NCBI RefSeq assembly: GCF_001613425.1
Contig: NZ_BDCI01000045.1
Coordinates: 1 to 64,000 of the forward strand
From: Nocardia vulneris
GTDB taxonomy: Bacteria > Actinomycetota > Actinomycetes > Mycobacteriales > Mycobacteriaceae
Direction: 5' to 3'
Length of the DNA: 64,000 bases
In this document: positions 42,511-52,116 of the stretch, one piece after another
How the letters are laid out: each line of letters opens with the position of its first letter
How positions within the stretch are numbered: the stretch's first letter is position 1
The notes under the pieces: model-generated
The model's database searches: none
Told to the model about the DNA's origin: nothing
The model's input: the letters and a program-made list of their open reading frames with translations, nothing else
Position numbers and translations under genes: made by a program

Positions 42511-43311
42511 GTGCCATTCGCCCGCGCGATCGACGCCGACATCCACTACGAGGACAGCGGCGGGAGCGGCCCGGTGGTCTTGCTAGCACATGAATTCTTC
42601 ATGGACCGGACCATGTTCGCGGCTCAGATGGCCGCGCTGGCACCGGAATTCCGGATCGTCTCGTGGGATGCCCGCGGCCACGGTCGCACCAGGGACGAGG
42701 GGTTGCCGTTCACCTACTGGACCGCGGCCCGCGACGCACTCACGGTGCTCGACCACGTCGGCGCCGAACGGGCCGTGGTCGGCGGCACCGCGCAGGGCGG
42801 CTTCACCGCCCTGCGGACCGCGCTCATCGCGCCGGAACGGGTCTCGGCACTGATCCTGATCAGCACCGAGGCGAACGGCCCGACCCCCGAACAGTCCGAC
42901 GCCACCCAGAAGTTCCTCGAGGAGTGGTACGACGACGGCTCGCGCCAGCAGGCGGCGCACCAGCTCGCGTCCTGGCTGATCGGCAACGACAACTGGTACC
43001 GCACCATCTGGACCACCCGCTGGCTGCTGCGCGACTGCCGCGGCATCGAGGTGGCGGCGGGCTGCCTGCTCAGCCGGGACTCCGTGCTGGAGCGGCTGTC
43101 CGAAATCACCTGTCCCGCCTTGGTGATCCACGCCACCGACAGCGGCATCCCGCCCGACCGGGCCAGGCAGCTGACACACGGCCTCACCGGCTCGACCTAC
43201 GTCGAGATCGCGGGCGCGCGGCTCGCGGTCACCATGACCCATCCCGACCCGGTGAACACCGCGATGCGCCGCTTCCTGCGCGAACGCGTCATCCCGAGCA
43301 TCGCCCGCTGA
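42511..43311 (+). CDS. alpha/beta-hydrolase-fold protein lacking the catalytic Ser and His
   Basis: This 266-residue protein aligns throughout with actinobacterial alpha/beta hydrolases. The oxyanion loop reads LLAHEFFMDRTMF (usually HGF..). The nucleophile elbow is GGTAQGGF, where homologues have G-x-S-Q-G-G (codon GCG). The C-terminal motif is AGARLAVTMTHPDPVN, where homologues have GAGHAANLTHPEPVN, so the catalytic His is replaced by Leu. The frame and codon bias are intact. This looks like a conserved pseudoenzyme, perhaps a ligand-binding or regulatory protein, rather than a broken gene. GTG at 42511. Confidence 0.85.
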   Translation: MPFARAIDADIHYEDSGGSGPVVLLAHEFFMDRTMFAAQMAALAPEFRIVSWDARGHGRTRDEGLPFTYWTAARDALTVLDHVGAERAVVGGTAQGGFTALRTALIAPERVSALILISTEANGPTPEQSDATQKFLEEWYDDGSRQQAAHQLASWLIGNDNWYRTIWTTRWLLRDCRGIEVAAGCLLSRDSVLERLSEITCPALVIHATDSGIPPDRARQLTHGLTGSTYVEIAGARLAVTMTHPDPVNTAMRRFLRERVIPSIAR

Positions 43312-43363
43312 AACAGTTACGGCGAGCGCGGAATTCGCGACGCCGTGCGCTCGGCCCGGGCAA

Positions 43364-44518
43364 TCAGCCGCGGACGCTGAGGCCGACCTTCTGGAACTCC
43401 TTGAGGTCGGAGTAGCCCGCCTTGGCCATCGAACGGCGCAGACCGCCAACGAGATTCAGCGAGCCGAACGGGTCGTCGGAGGGGCCGAACAGCACCTGCT
43501 CCAGGCTGGGGCGCACCGCATCGCCGGAACCCTCCTCCTGGTCCCACTCGACGCCGAGCAGCGAACCACGGGGCACCGAGGGGTGCGCGGCGGCCGAGGG
43601 CCAGTACCAGCCGCGGCCGGGCGCCTCGGCGGCCACCGCGAGCGGCACCCCGAGCATCGCGGCGTCCGCGCCGCAGGCGATCGCCTTGGCCAGCTGACCG
43701 GAGGTCTCGATATCGCCGTCGGCGATGACGTGCACGTACCGGCCGCCGGTCTCGTCCAGATAGTCGCGGCGCGCGGCCGCGGCGTCGGCGATCGCGGTGG
43801 CCATCGGCACACCGATGCCGAGCACCTCGCGGGTGGTGGTCGCGCCGGGGAACGAGCCGTAGCCGACGATGACACCCGCCGCGCCGGTGCGCATCAGGTG
43901 CAGCGCCGTCCGGTGATCGCTCACCCCGCCCGCCACCACGGGCACGTCCAGCTCGGCGATGAAGGTCTTGAGGTTCAACGGTTCACCGTCGCCGACGTGT
44001 TCGGCGGAGATGATGGTGCCGTGCACGACCAGCAGATCGACCCCGGCCTGCACCAGGGCGGGCGTCAACGCGCGCGCGTTCTGCGGGCTCACCCGCACCG
44101 CGACGGTCACCCCGGCCGCCCGCACCTGCGCGACCGCGGCCGCAAGCAGCTCCGGCTGCATCGGCGCGGCGTGCAGCTCCTGCAACAGCGCGACGGCCCG
44201 CTCGTAGCCGCCCTTGCCGACCAGCTCGAGCAGTTGCTCGATCTTCGCGGCGACGTCCGCGTGCCTGGCCCACAGGCCTTCACCGTTGATGACACCGAGC
44301 CCGCCGAGGCGGCCGAGTTCGATGGCGAACTCCGGCGACACCAGCGCGTCGGTCGGGTGCGCGAGGAACGGGATCTCGAAACGGTAGGCGTCGAGCTGCC
44401 AGGACAGCGACACCTGCTTCGACGAGCGGGTCCGGCGCGAGGGGACGATATCGATATCGTCCAGCTCGTAGGTACGCCGGGCGGTCCGGCCCATGCCGAT
44501 CTCGACCATGTCGCGCAC
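43364..44518 (-). CDS. guaB3: GuaB3-family IMP dehydrogenase-related protein
   Basis: This 384-residue TIM-barrel protein is homologous to IMP dehydrogenase without CBS domains. It shows the GuaB3 pattern RRTYELDDIDIVPSRRTRSSKQVSLSWQLDAY, VAGGVSDHRTALHLMRTGAAGVIVG and YVHVIADGDIETSG. The loop that carries the catalytic Cys in IMPDH (GSxCTTR) reads FPGATTTR here, with no Cys. Its role in actinobacteria is not settled. GTG 44518 with AGGAG seven bases upstream. It lies downstream of guaB in the conserved guaB–guaB3 order. Confidence 0.92.
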   Translation of the reverse strand: MRDMVEIGMGRTARRTYELDDIDIVPSRRTRSSKQVSLSWQLDAYRFEIPFLAHPTDALVSPEFAIELGRLGGLGVINGEGLWARHADVAAKIEQLLELVGKGGYERAVALLQELHAAPMQPELLAAAVAQVRAAGVTVAVRVSPQNARALTPALVQAGVDLLVVHGTIISAEHVGDGEPLNLKTFIAELDVPVVAGGVSDHRTALHLMRTGAAGVIVGYGSFPGATTTREVLGIGVPMATAIADAAAARRDYLDETGGRYVHVIADGDIETSGQLAKAIACGADAAMLGVPLAVAAEAPGRGWYWPSAAAHPSVPRGSLLGVEWDQEEGSGDAVRPSLEQVLFGPSDDPFGSLNLVGGLRRSMAKAGYSDLKEFQKVGLSVRG

Positions 44519-44770
44519 GTTTGTACTCCTATCTATCGGCCGCGCGGGCGCGGCGTGTTCGTGGCCCCCTCGTGTCTTGCGCGCGAGCCGTCGAGACTCG
44601 CCGCGCGAGACGGGCCACGAACGGCGCTCGTGAGACTCGCGCTGTGGTGACCTTGTCCTGACCGGAGGTCGCGGCCCCAGGCTAGTCGCAGCCAGGTCAA
44701 CGGCCGCGCGGACACGGCACGCCGGGCCCCGTCATCGGGGTCCGGACGCGCCACTGCGGCCGCTGTTCGC

Positions 44771-44790
44771 CCGGCGGCGCACCGCCGGGT
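44771..44790 (-). terminator. terminator of guaB
   Basis: CCCGGCGG-CGCA-CCGCCGGG is a perfect 8-bp stem with a 4-nt loop, 11 bp after the guaB stop. guaB3 therefore probably has its own promoter in the 283-bp gap. Confidence 0.65.
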
Positions 44791-44801
44791 TCCTACCTCC
44801 G

Positions 44802-46346
<1,545 letters not shown>

Positions 46347-46639
46347 TCGGATCGACCCCTCCTGGACGTCGACAGCGAGCGGCGCCGGGGTCACCGGCGT
46401 CGTGCGCAGCTGATGGGATGGACTGGTGGCTCCGGATATCGTGTCGGGTGCTCGCCGGAGCCTGACACCATGGTATCTGTCCCGCAAACTCACCGACCAA
46501 GTGAGCCCACCGGGCGGCGCAGCCGACGCGAAACGCCCGGGCACGGGGCGACAGCGCGGACCGGTGGCGGGTGGGTACCGGCGAAACTTGCGGCCCACAT
46601 CGCTGGCGCAGACCACCCTGTTCTGCGTACCGTGGGGAT

Positions 46640-47053
46640 GTGCGTGACCATCTACCACCTGGCTTGCCGCCGGATCCCTTCGCCGGAGACCCCTCCGACC
46701 CGTCCGCCGCGCTCGATGCCATCGAGCCCGGTGAGCCGCTGGATCCCCATGAGCGCCTCGCGGTCGAGGAGGATCTCGCTGATCTCGCCGTCTACGAGGC
46801 ACTACTAGCGCACCGCGGTATCCGCGGACTCGTGGTCAGCTGCGAAGACTGTCGGCAGGACCACTACCACGACTGGGACATGTTGCGCGCCAACCTGCTT
46901 CAGCTACTGGTGGACGGCACGGTGCGCCCGCACGAGCCCGCCTACGATCCGACGCCGGAAGCGTACGTCACCTGGGATTACTGTCGGGGCTACGCGGATG
47001 CCTCGATGAACGAGGCGTTCCACGGCGACGGCTTCGACGGTTTCGACAGCTGA
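46640..47053 (+). CDS. DUF5319 family protein
   Basis: This 137-residue acidic protein starts at GTG 46640 and matches the conserved actinobacterial protein beside guaB (Rv3412 in M. tuberculosis). It has DPHERLAVEEDLADLAVYEALLAHRGIRGLVVSCEDCRQDHYHDWDMLRANLLQLL. The CEDC-(Q)DHYHDW cluster of Cys and His could bind metal. Function is unknown. It lies between guaB and the rsdA/sigD operon. Confidence 0.85.
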   Translation: MRDHLPPGLPPDPFAGDPSDPSAALDAIEPGEPLDPHERLAVEEDLADLAVYEALLAHRGIRGLVVSCEDCRQDHYHDWDMLRANLLQLLVDGTVRPHEPAYDPTPEAYVTWDYCRGYADASMNEAFHGDGFDGFDS

Positions 47054-47112
47054 GCGGTTCGACCGCCGAGCTTCGTCCCTACCGCGCCGCGCCGATCGCC
47101 CGGACCCGCGCT

Positions 47113-47132
47113 ACAGCGCCCTGTGGCGCTGT
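47113..47132 (+). terminator. terminator of the DUF5319 gene
   Basis: ACAGCGCC-CTGT-GGCGCTGT is a perfect stem followed by GATTTT. Confidence 0.75.
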
Positions 47133-47204
47133 GATTTTCGCCGCATAGATCTCCACCGCACAGCCCCCGCGACAACCCGGCCGGACCGCCCCGAAAAGAC
47201 AGAA

Positions 47205-47230
47205 AACCGACCGCCGTTCGGCAATCGGTT
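47205..47230 (-). terminator. terminator of rsdA
   Basis: On the minus strand AACCGA-TTGCCGAACGGCGG-TCGGTT, with an inner CCG/CGG pairing, is followed by TTCTGTCTTTT. This is a classical intrinsic terminator 30 bp after the rsdA stop. Confidence 0.75.
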
Positions 47231-47259
47231 CATGTCTTGTTCGTTTGTGCTGCGATCAG

Positions 47260-48321
47260 TCAGCTGGTGCTGGGCAAACCTGCGCCGGACGGCACGGCGA
47301 ACGTCGGCCCCGAGTTGCCCGTCGGCGGTTTGGTCACCGGCTGGGTCGGCGCACCGTTCGAATCGCCGGTCGGCTCGACCACCGTGGGCCCGGACACCGT
47401 GGTGGGTGTCGCAGGCTGGGTGGTCGGCTCGACGGTCGGCGGCGGCGTGGTCACCGGCGGCGTGGTCGGTTTGTCGTCGGTCGGCTCGGTCGGTTCGGTC
47501 GGCTTGTCCGACGGATCGCCCGGCTTCGTCTGCAGGATCGAGTTGTCCGGCGTGGTCTGCACCGGCGGCACCGGCTTCGTGGGCTTGACCCCACTACTCG
47601 GCGACGGCGTCACCGGGTCCGACGTGCCGTTGTTCAGCTGGTCGGCCAGGTCCTGACGCACCTTGGCCAACTCGGCGACGAGCCGGTTCCACTCCTCCAT
47701 CGCCTCGGTGTGCTTCTTGGGGTCGCTGATCTGCCCGGCATTCTCCTTGGCCGCCGCCAAGCGCTGCTTGGCCGCAACGGGATCCTGCTTGACCAGCTTG
47801 CCGGCCTCGCTCAGATCGCTGTCGGTGCGCTGCACCACGGTGCTCTGCGCCTGCTCACTGAACACGACCTCTTTGAGCCGCCACAGCGGATCATCCGGCT
47901 CGGCGTTGTAGGAGAACGCCGTCATACCGCCGAAGACCAGGGCGAGTGCCGCCGCGGCCCCGAGGAGTGGGCGGACCAGCCGTAGTCGGCTGCTGCCTTG
48001 GCCCCTTATCTGTACCTGACGCGCACCGATCTCCTGATTGACCGCGGCCACGATCGCATCCAGATCGGGTGCGTCGGCCATCGGCGGAGCGATGAGCTCC
48101 GCGCGCCAGTCCGCGAGCAAAGCCGCGAGCTGATACTCCTCCGCGCTGTCGGTGCGCACCTGGCCATCGCTTGCGATGGCATCGATCAGCACATCGTCGC
48201 GGCGTACCGCGGCGATGTCGACCGGGCCGGTGTCCCCTGACGCGTCGGCGTAGGGACCGCTGTTTCGCGATCCAAGCCGCGCTTTCCAGTCGCCCCGACC
48301 GCGCCCGCCATCCCTAGCCAT
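47260..48321 (-). CDS. rsdA: anti-sigma-D factor RsdA
   Basis: This 353-residue single-pass membrane protein binds sigma-D through its N-terminal cytoplasmic domain (VDIAAVRRDDVLIDAIASDGQ, AALLADWRAELIAPPM), which lacks the zinc HxxxCxxC motif, as in mycobacterial RsdA. One transmembrane helix (PLLGAAAALALVFGGMTAF) and a long extracytoplasmic part follow, with a helical region and a Pro/Thr-rich tail of about 110 residues. The start ATG 48319-48321 overlaps the sigD stop by eight bases. Control is expected through regulated proteolysis. Confidence 0.93.
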   Translation of the reverse strand: MARDGGRGRGDWKARLGSRNSGPYADASGDTGPVDIAAVRRDDVLIDAIASDGQVRTDSAEEYQLAALLADWRAELIAPPMADAPDLDAIVAAVNQEIGARQVQIRGQGSSRLRLVRPLLGAAAALALVFGGMTAFSYNAEPDDPLWRLKEVVFSEQAQSTVVQRTDSDLSEAGKLVKQDPVAAKQRLAAAKENAGQISDPKKHTEAMEEWNRLVAELAKVRQDLADQLNNGTSDPVTPSPSSGVKPTKPVPPVQTTPDNSILQTKPGDPSDKPTEPTEPTDDKPTTPPVTTPPPTVEPTTQPATPTTVSGPTVVEPTGDSNGAPTQPVTKPPTGNSGPTFAVPSGAGLPSTS

Positions 48322-48892
48322 ACATTTCACCTGCCCTCGCCACTTGAGACTTGAGTTTCGCGAGTGCCCTGTGCTGAGCCACTCGTATCGCGCCCGCCGT
48401 ACTGCCCATGGCGACTGCGGTTTCTTCGGCTGACAAACCCATGACCAATCGCAGGATCAAGATCTCTCGATGTTTCTCGGGGAGTGTCGCGAGCAGACGG
48501 TTCATCTGCCTGCTCGTCTCCGATTCGAGAGCGCGTTGTTCCGGACCATGGTCGGTGGATATGACATCTGGTACTTCGGCCATCGCCTCCGCCTTGTTAC
48601 GGGCGGCGTTGCGATGGGCGTCGGCGACCTTGTGCGAAGCGATTCCGTAAACGAAGGCCATGAAGGGCCTGCCCTGGTCTTGATACCTGGGCAAGGCGGT
48701 CATCACGGCCAAACAGACCTCCTGCGCAACGTCGTCCGCGGAGAGCTGCCCACGCTCCGCGGCTCCGATCCGCGCGCGGCAGTAGCGCACCACCAGCGGG
48801 CGGATCATCTCCAGTACCTGAGCTAAAGCGGATCTGTCGCCCTGCGCAGCGGCAGCGACGGCGAGGTCCAACTCTTCGCCCGTGTTCGTCAT
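48314..48892 (-). CDS. sigD: RNA polymerase sigma factor SigD
   Basis: This 192-residue ECF sigma factor has region 2 (ARIGAAERGQLSADDVAQEVCLAVMTALPRYQDQGRPFMAFVYGIASHKVADAHR) and region 4 (LPEKHREILILRLVMGLSAEETAVAMGSTAGAIRVAQHRALAKLK). It matches actinobacterial SigD, linked to stationary phase and ribosomal gene control in mycobacteria. ATG 48890-48892 is the best start; the upstream frame has no similarity. It is coupled to rsdA. Confidence 0.94.
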   Translation of the reverse strand: MTNTGEELDLAVAAAAQGDRSALAQVLEMIRPLVVRYCRARIGAAERGQLSADDVAQEVCLAVMTALPRYQDQGRPFMAFVYGIASHKVADAHRNAARNKAEAMAEVPDVISTDHGPEQRALESETSRQMNRLLATLPEKHREILILRLVMGLSAEETAVAMGSTAGAIRVAQHRALAKLKSQVARAGEMYG

Positions 48893-49060
48893 CGTCAGAG
48901 AGATTCCTGGCGTTACAAGTGGCACGGTCGGTGTTGACCGGTGCTTCCACCGAAGCGGCGGAACGGAACTAACAATAGCGATACAGCGCGCGGAACAAGG
49001 CAACTGGGAGCGCATGCGTACACGAATTGCGCGCGGCCCCGCGGCCGCCGGGCGCGAACC

Positions 49061-49945
49061 TCATCCCACGGTCATCGGACGGAACCGCCCGCCACGTCGG
49101 ACGATGGTCGCCGCGCAGTCCTCGGCCTCGGCGGCGGCGCCCGGGACGGACAGGCCGGCGCGCAGCATCGCGCTCGCCCAGCGCAGCGGCAGCAGGCCGT
49201 GTTCGCGGCACTGCGCGCCGACCTGTTCGGCGAGTTCGCGCGACCGGTCGTGTTCGTTGGCCGCCGCGGCGGCAGCGGCGACCAAGAGGCGGGACTTGAC
49301 CCGATGCCGCACCGAGGGACTGTGCTCGGCGAGTTCGAGCGCGGCGGCCGCGTCGCGCCGTGCCGGCTCGACAAGGCCTGCGGCGAGCGCCGTTTCGGCG
49401 CCGACCCAGTGCCTGCGCAGGGCGGGCCGCCAGCCGAGTTCCCCGCCGGGCAGCAGTTCGTCCACCCGTTGCAGCAGCCGCCAGGACAGCGCGAGACGGC
49501 CGGTGCCGAGCGCGTCCGCGGCGAGACCGGTCAGCGCGTCGCAGATCGCTTCGGCGGCGGGGAAGCGAGAGTGGGCGGGGTCCGCGCGGTCTCCCAGCGC
49601 TCGCGCCGAGACCAGCGCGGCCGCGCGACCGTCGTAGGCGGCGGCGCGGGCGTGCCAGCCGAGCTGGCGCAGCAGCGAACCCGTGGTGCTCGCGGCCAGC
49701 GAAAGCAACACCGGATCCGTGCTCGCGCCGCCGATAATTCGTAATTCCACGCGCGCCGCCGCATAACGTCCCTGTCCGCCGAGAATCACCGCTCGATACC
49801 ACGAAGCGAGCGCACCGGGTGCGGTCGGCAACTCGGCAGCGGCGAGGCCGGGACGGGCGCCGAACGCGCCGTCGGCGAGGACCTCGATACGGGGATCTCC
49901 GAGCGGAGCAGGCACGAACACCGCCGCACTGTATACCGGGCACAC
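49061..49945 (-). CDS. conserved hypothetical helical-repeat protein beside whiB3/sigD
   Basis: This 294-residue, Ala-rich, wholly helical protein has TPR-like blocks (ALASWYRAVILGGQGRYAAARVELR, ALSWRLLQRVDELLPGG, DAAAALELAEHSPSVRHRVKSRLLVAAAAAAAN). Position and length match Rv3415c of M. tuberculosis, which also lies between sigD and whiB3. Function is unknown. The start is one of several GTG codons (49945 used; 49915 also possible). Confidence 0.8.
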   Translation of the reverse strand: MCPVYSAAVFVPAPLGDPRIEVLADGAFGARPGLAAAELPTAPGALASWYRAVILGGQGRYAAARVELRIIGGASTDPVLLSLAASTTGSLLRQLGWHARAAAYDGRAAALVSARALGDRADPAHSRFPAAEAICDALTGLAADALGTGRLALSWRLLQRVDELLPGGELGWRPALRRHWVGAETALAAGLVEPARRDAAAALELAEHSPSVRHRVKSRLLVAAAAAAANEHDRSRELAEQVGAQCREHGLLPLRWASAMLRAGLSVPGAAAEAEDCAATIVRRGGRFRPMTVG

Positions 49946-50546
49946 CCCACACAGTGACCGGGAGAAAGACCGGAAACAACCAACCGGCTACCGCACAGCA
50001 TTTACGACGACTATGTCATGTTTCCGTCAGGTAAATCTCATCGACGTAATCCCGAGGTGGCCGTGATCGTTATTCACACGCGTTTCGCGCAATTTACCTG
50101 GATGCCCCGTTTTCGCCATCTCGGCGCCGCACGCTGCAGCGGCCGCCGGACGCCATCGTGACCGCCCCCACACCGGCCAGCGCCAGCTCTGAACGGTTCA
50201 GATCTCCAAAAAACGCACTCTACCTGCGAAAATAAGCCCAGATCACGGGCAGCAGCGACCGATGCGCCTCTGGTCAACCGATCAGTATCGCCGGAACCAA
50301 TGCGAAAAGTAAACAGCTCAGAGGTTAAATTTCGCAGCCTAAGATTTGGAAAACTGCTGCGCCGAACTATTGACGGAATTTCGCGGCTGGACCTAACGTA
50401 GCTCATCGCCACAGTCGGCGCCGCGCGAAATTGCAGCGACCGCAACGGGCAGCACAGGGGCACTCGCCGACACAGCGCCGTGGCCTACAACTTTGCAGAA
50501 CAACTGCTCGACAACGCTGACGAGCTCGCACCACGAGGAGTTCACC
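49946..50546. other. long whiB3 upstream region
   Basis: This 600-bp gap upstream of whiB3 has a noticeably lower G+C middle (50210-50400). It has no ORF with convincing codon bias and presumably holds the whiB3 promoter, a long leader, and the divergent promoter of the conserved hypothetical gene. I see no strong palindrome or known riboswitch core. Confidence 0.5.
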
Positions 50547-50840
50547 ATGCCCATGCCCACCCACCTCCCCGGGCCGAACGCCGATGTCTGGGATTGGCAG
50601 ATGCGAGGGTCCTGCCGTGGGCAGGACTCCGCCGTGTTCTTCCACCCCGACGGCGAACGTGGCCGTGCCCGTACCGCGCGCGAGATGCGCGCCAAAGAGA
50701 TCTGCCGGGCCTGCCCGGTGCTGATGCAGTGCCGCAGCCATGCCCTCAAAGTCAGCGAGCCCTACGGCATCTGGGGTGGCATGTCCGAAACCGAACGCGA
50801 GATGCACGCCCGGCGCAATCGCCGCCGCATGGCGGTCTGA
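50547..50840 (+). CDS. whiB3: WhiB3-type iron-sulfur redox regulator
   Basis: This 97-residue WhiB protein has the four cluster cysteines at 23, 53, 56 and 62 (CxxCx5C core ICRACPVLMQC). That numbering is the same as in M. tuberculosis WhiB3 and supports ATG 50547 behind CGAGGAG. The GIWGG turn at 74-78 and a basic DNA-binding tail RRNRRRM follow. WhiB3 senses O2/NO/redox through its 4Fe-4S cluster and controls lipid and thiol metabolism with the principal sigma factor. Confidence 0.93.
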   Translation: MPMPTHLPGPNADVWDWQMRGSCRGQDSAVFFHPDGERGRARTAREMRAKEICRACPVLMQCRSHALKVSEPYGIWGGMSETEREMHARRNRRRMAV

Positions 50841-51140
50841 TCCAAAAATTTTCCCATCCATGTGGCGCGGCGCGCCGAATCCCTAGCAAACAACCGGCAG
50901 GCGATATGCGGTCACCACCGCGGCGCCGCCGGTGCCAAAGGCCAGAAGCCAAATAACCTGACGAGCCCTGCGTTTCGCAGTTAATTTCGGCGTGTCACGG
51001 CGTGTCTCAGCTCGAGATGCTCCGGCGTGTCGAAGTTTTCCGCAAAGTCGCTGGGCCACAGTCGGTTTGCCGACACCCCAGTCGAAGGGAGGTCATAGCG
51101 GCCCGCTACGGTGGTGACCGATGACACAGAATGGAGCGTT

Positions 51141-51779
51141 GTGACAACGCGGCAGCCGGCCGCAGAGGGCGACTCGTTCCGAAGAGATGCCTTCCCACCC
51201 GGTGTGGATTCTGCGGTTACGGCCCGCGCCGCCGAAAGTATCGAGCTCGCCGCCTTGCTGGACAAGTGCGGCCAAGCCGACCAGGAAGCCTTCGCCGAGC
51301 TATACGACCGGACGTCCGCGCGCGTCTTCGGTCTGGTGCTGCGCGTCCTACACGACCCCGGATACGCCGAGGAGACGACCCAAGAGGTCTATCTACAGAT
51401 CTGGCGCACCGCCGCCAGTTTCGACCCCGACAAGGGCTCGGCCGTGACGTGGTTGATGACGCTGGCACATCGGCGAGCCGTGGACCGGGTCCGCGCCGAG
51501 CAGGCGCACACCCAACGCGAGGTCGCCTACGGCATCCGGGTGCTCGGTAACGAATTCGACGAAGTGACCGAAGAGGTAGAGCGAAGGCTCGAACAGCAGG
51601 CCGTCCTCGACGGTCTCGCGACCTTGACCGAAACCCAGCGAGAAGCCATCTCGCTCGCCTACTACGGCGGGCGAACCTATGCGGAGGTAGCCCACTACCT
51701 TGGCGTAGGGTTACCGACCGTTAAGTCCCGAATTCGGGACGGATTGACACGACTCAAAAGAAGTTTGGGGGTGACGTGA
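51141..51779 (+). CDS. sigK: ECF sigma factor SigK
   Basis: This 212-residue ECF sigma factor is of the SigK group: LAALLDKCGQADQEAFAELYDRTSARVFGLVLRVLHDPGYAEETTQEVYLQIWRTAASFDPDKGSAVTWLMTLAHRRAVDRVR (region 2) and LTETQREAISLAYYGGRTYAEVAHYLGVGLPTVKSRIRDGLTRLKRSL (region 4). GTG 51141 with GGAG just upstream is preferred over the open-frame GTG 51111. It is followed after one base by an RskA-like gene. Confidence 0.9.
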   Translation: MTTRQPAAEGDSFRRDAFPPGVDSAVTARAAESIELAALLDKCGQADQEAFAELYDRTSARVFGLVLRVLHDPGYAEETTQEVYLQIWRTAASFDPDKGSAVTWLMTLAHRRAVDRVRAEQAHTQREVAYGIRVLGNEFDEVTEEVERRLEQQAVLDGLATLTETQREAISLAYYGGRTYAEVAHYLGVGLPTVKSRIRDGLTRLKRSLGVT

Positions 51780-51780
51780 G

Positions 51781-52032
51781 ATGAACGAACGCCAGGTCGA
51801 TCTCGCGCACACCGTCGCGCTCGGATCGATCGACGACGAAGACCACCATGAGGTGCAGGAACTGCTCGACACCGAGGACCCCGCGCTACGTGCGGAGTTC
51901 ATCACCGAGATCCGGCGGACGCGCGAGGCCCTCGCGACGCTCGCCACTGCTTCGGCCAGCCAACCGCCCGCAGCGTTGCGGAGTCGGTTGCTCGCCACCA
52001 TCGCGGCCGAACAGCCGCCCGTAGCCTCTTGA
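51781..52032 (+). CDS. short RskA-like anti-sigma factor (N-terminal domain only)
   Basis: This 83-residue protein corresponds to the sigma-binding N-terminal domain of RskA-type anti-sigma factors (DLAHTVALGSIDDEDHHEVQELLDTEDPALRAEFITEIRRTREALATLATASASQPPAALRSRLLATIAAE). It ends where the transmembrane helix would begin. Full RskA proteins are about 230 residues with a membrane helix and an extracytoplasmic domain. Only a terminator and convergent groEL1 follow, so nothing of a C-terminal half remains. It starts one base after the sigK stop. It may be a soluble anti-sigma factor. Confidence 0.8.
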   Translation: MNERQVDLAHTVALGSIDDEDHHEVQELLDTEDPALRAEFITEIRRTREALATLATASASQPPAALRSRLLATIAAEQPPVAS

Positions 52033-52063
52033 GCACATAGCAGCCACTCGAGCACATAAAACG

Positions 52064-52092
52064 AAGGCCCCCGGACGATGTCCGAGGGCCTT
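52064..52092. terminator. bidirectional terminator
   Basis: AAGGCCCCCGGAC-GAT-GTCCGAGGGCCTT, a 13-bp stem with one mismatch, lies between the sigK/rskA-like operon and convergent groEL1. Confidence 0.85.
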
Positions 52093-52116
52093 CTCCGGTT
52101 CTACGCCGGGGTCAGC

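Noticed and set aside
52033..52063. Frameshifted C-terminal half of RskA
   Set aside because: Only 31 bp separate the stop from the terminator, and no frame gives a transmembrane segment.
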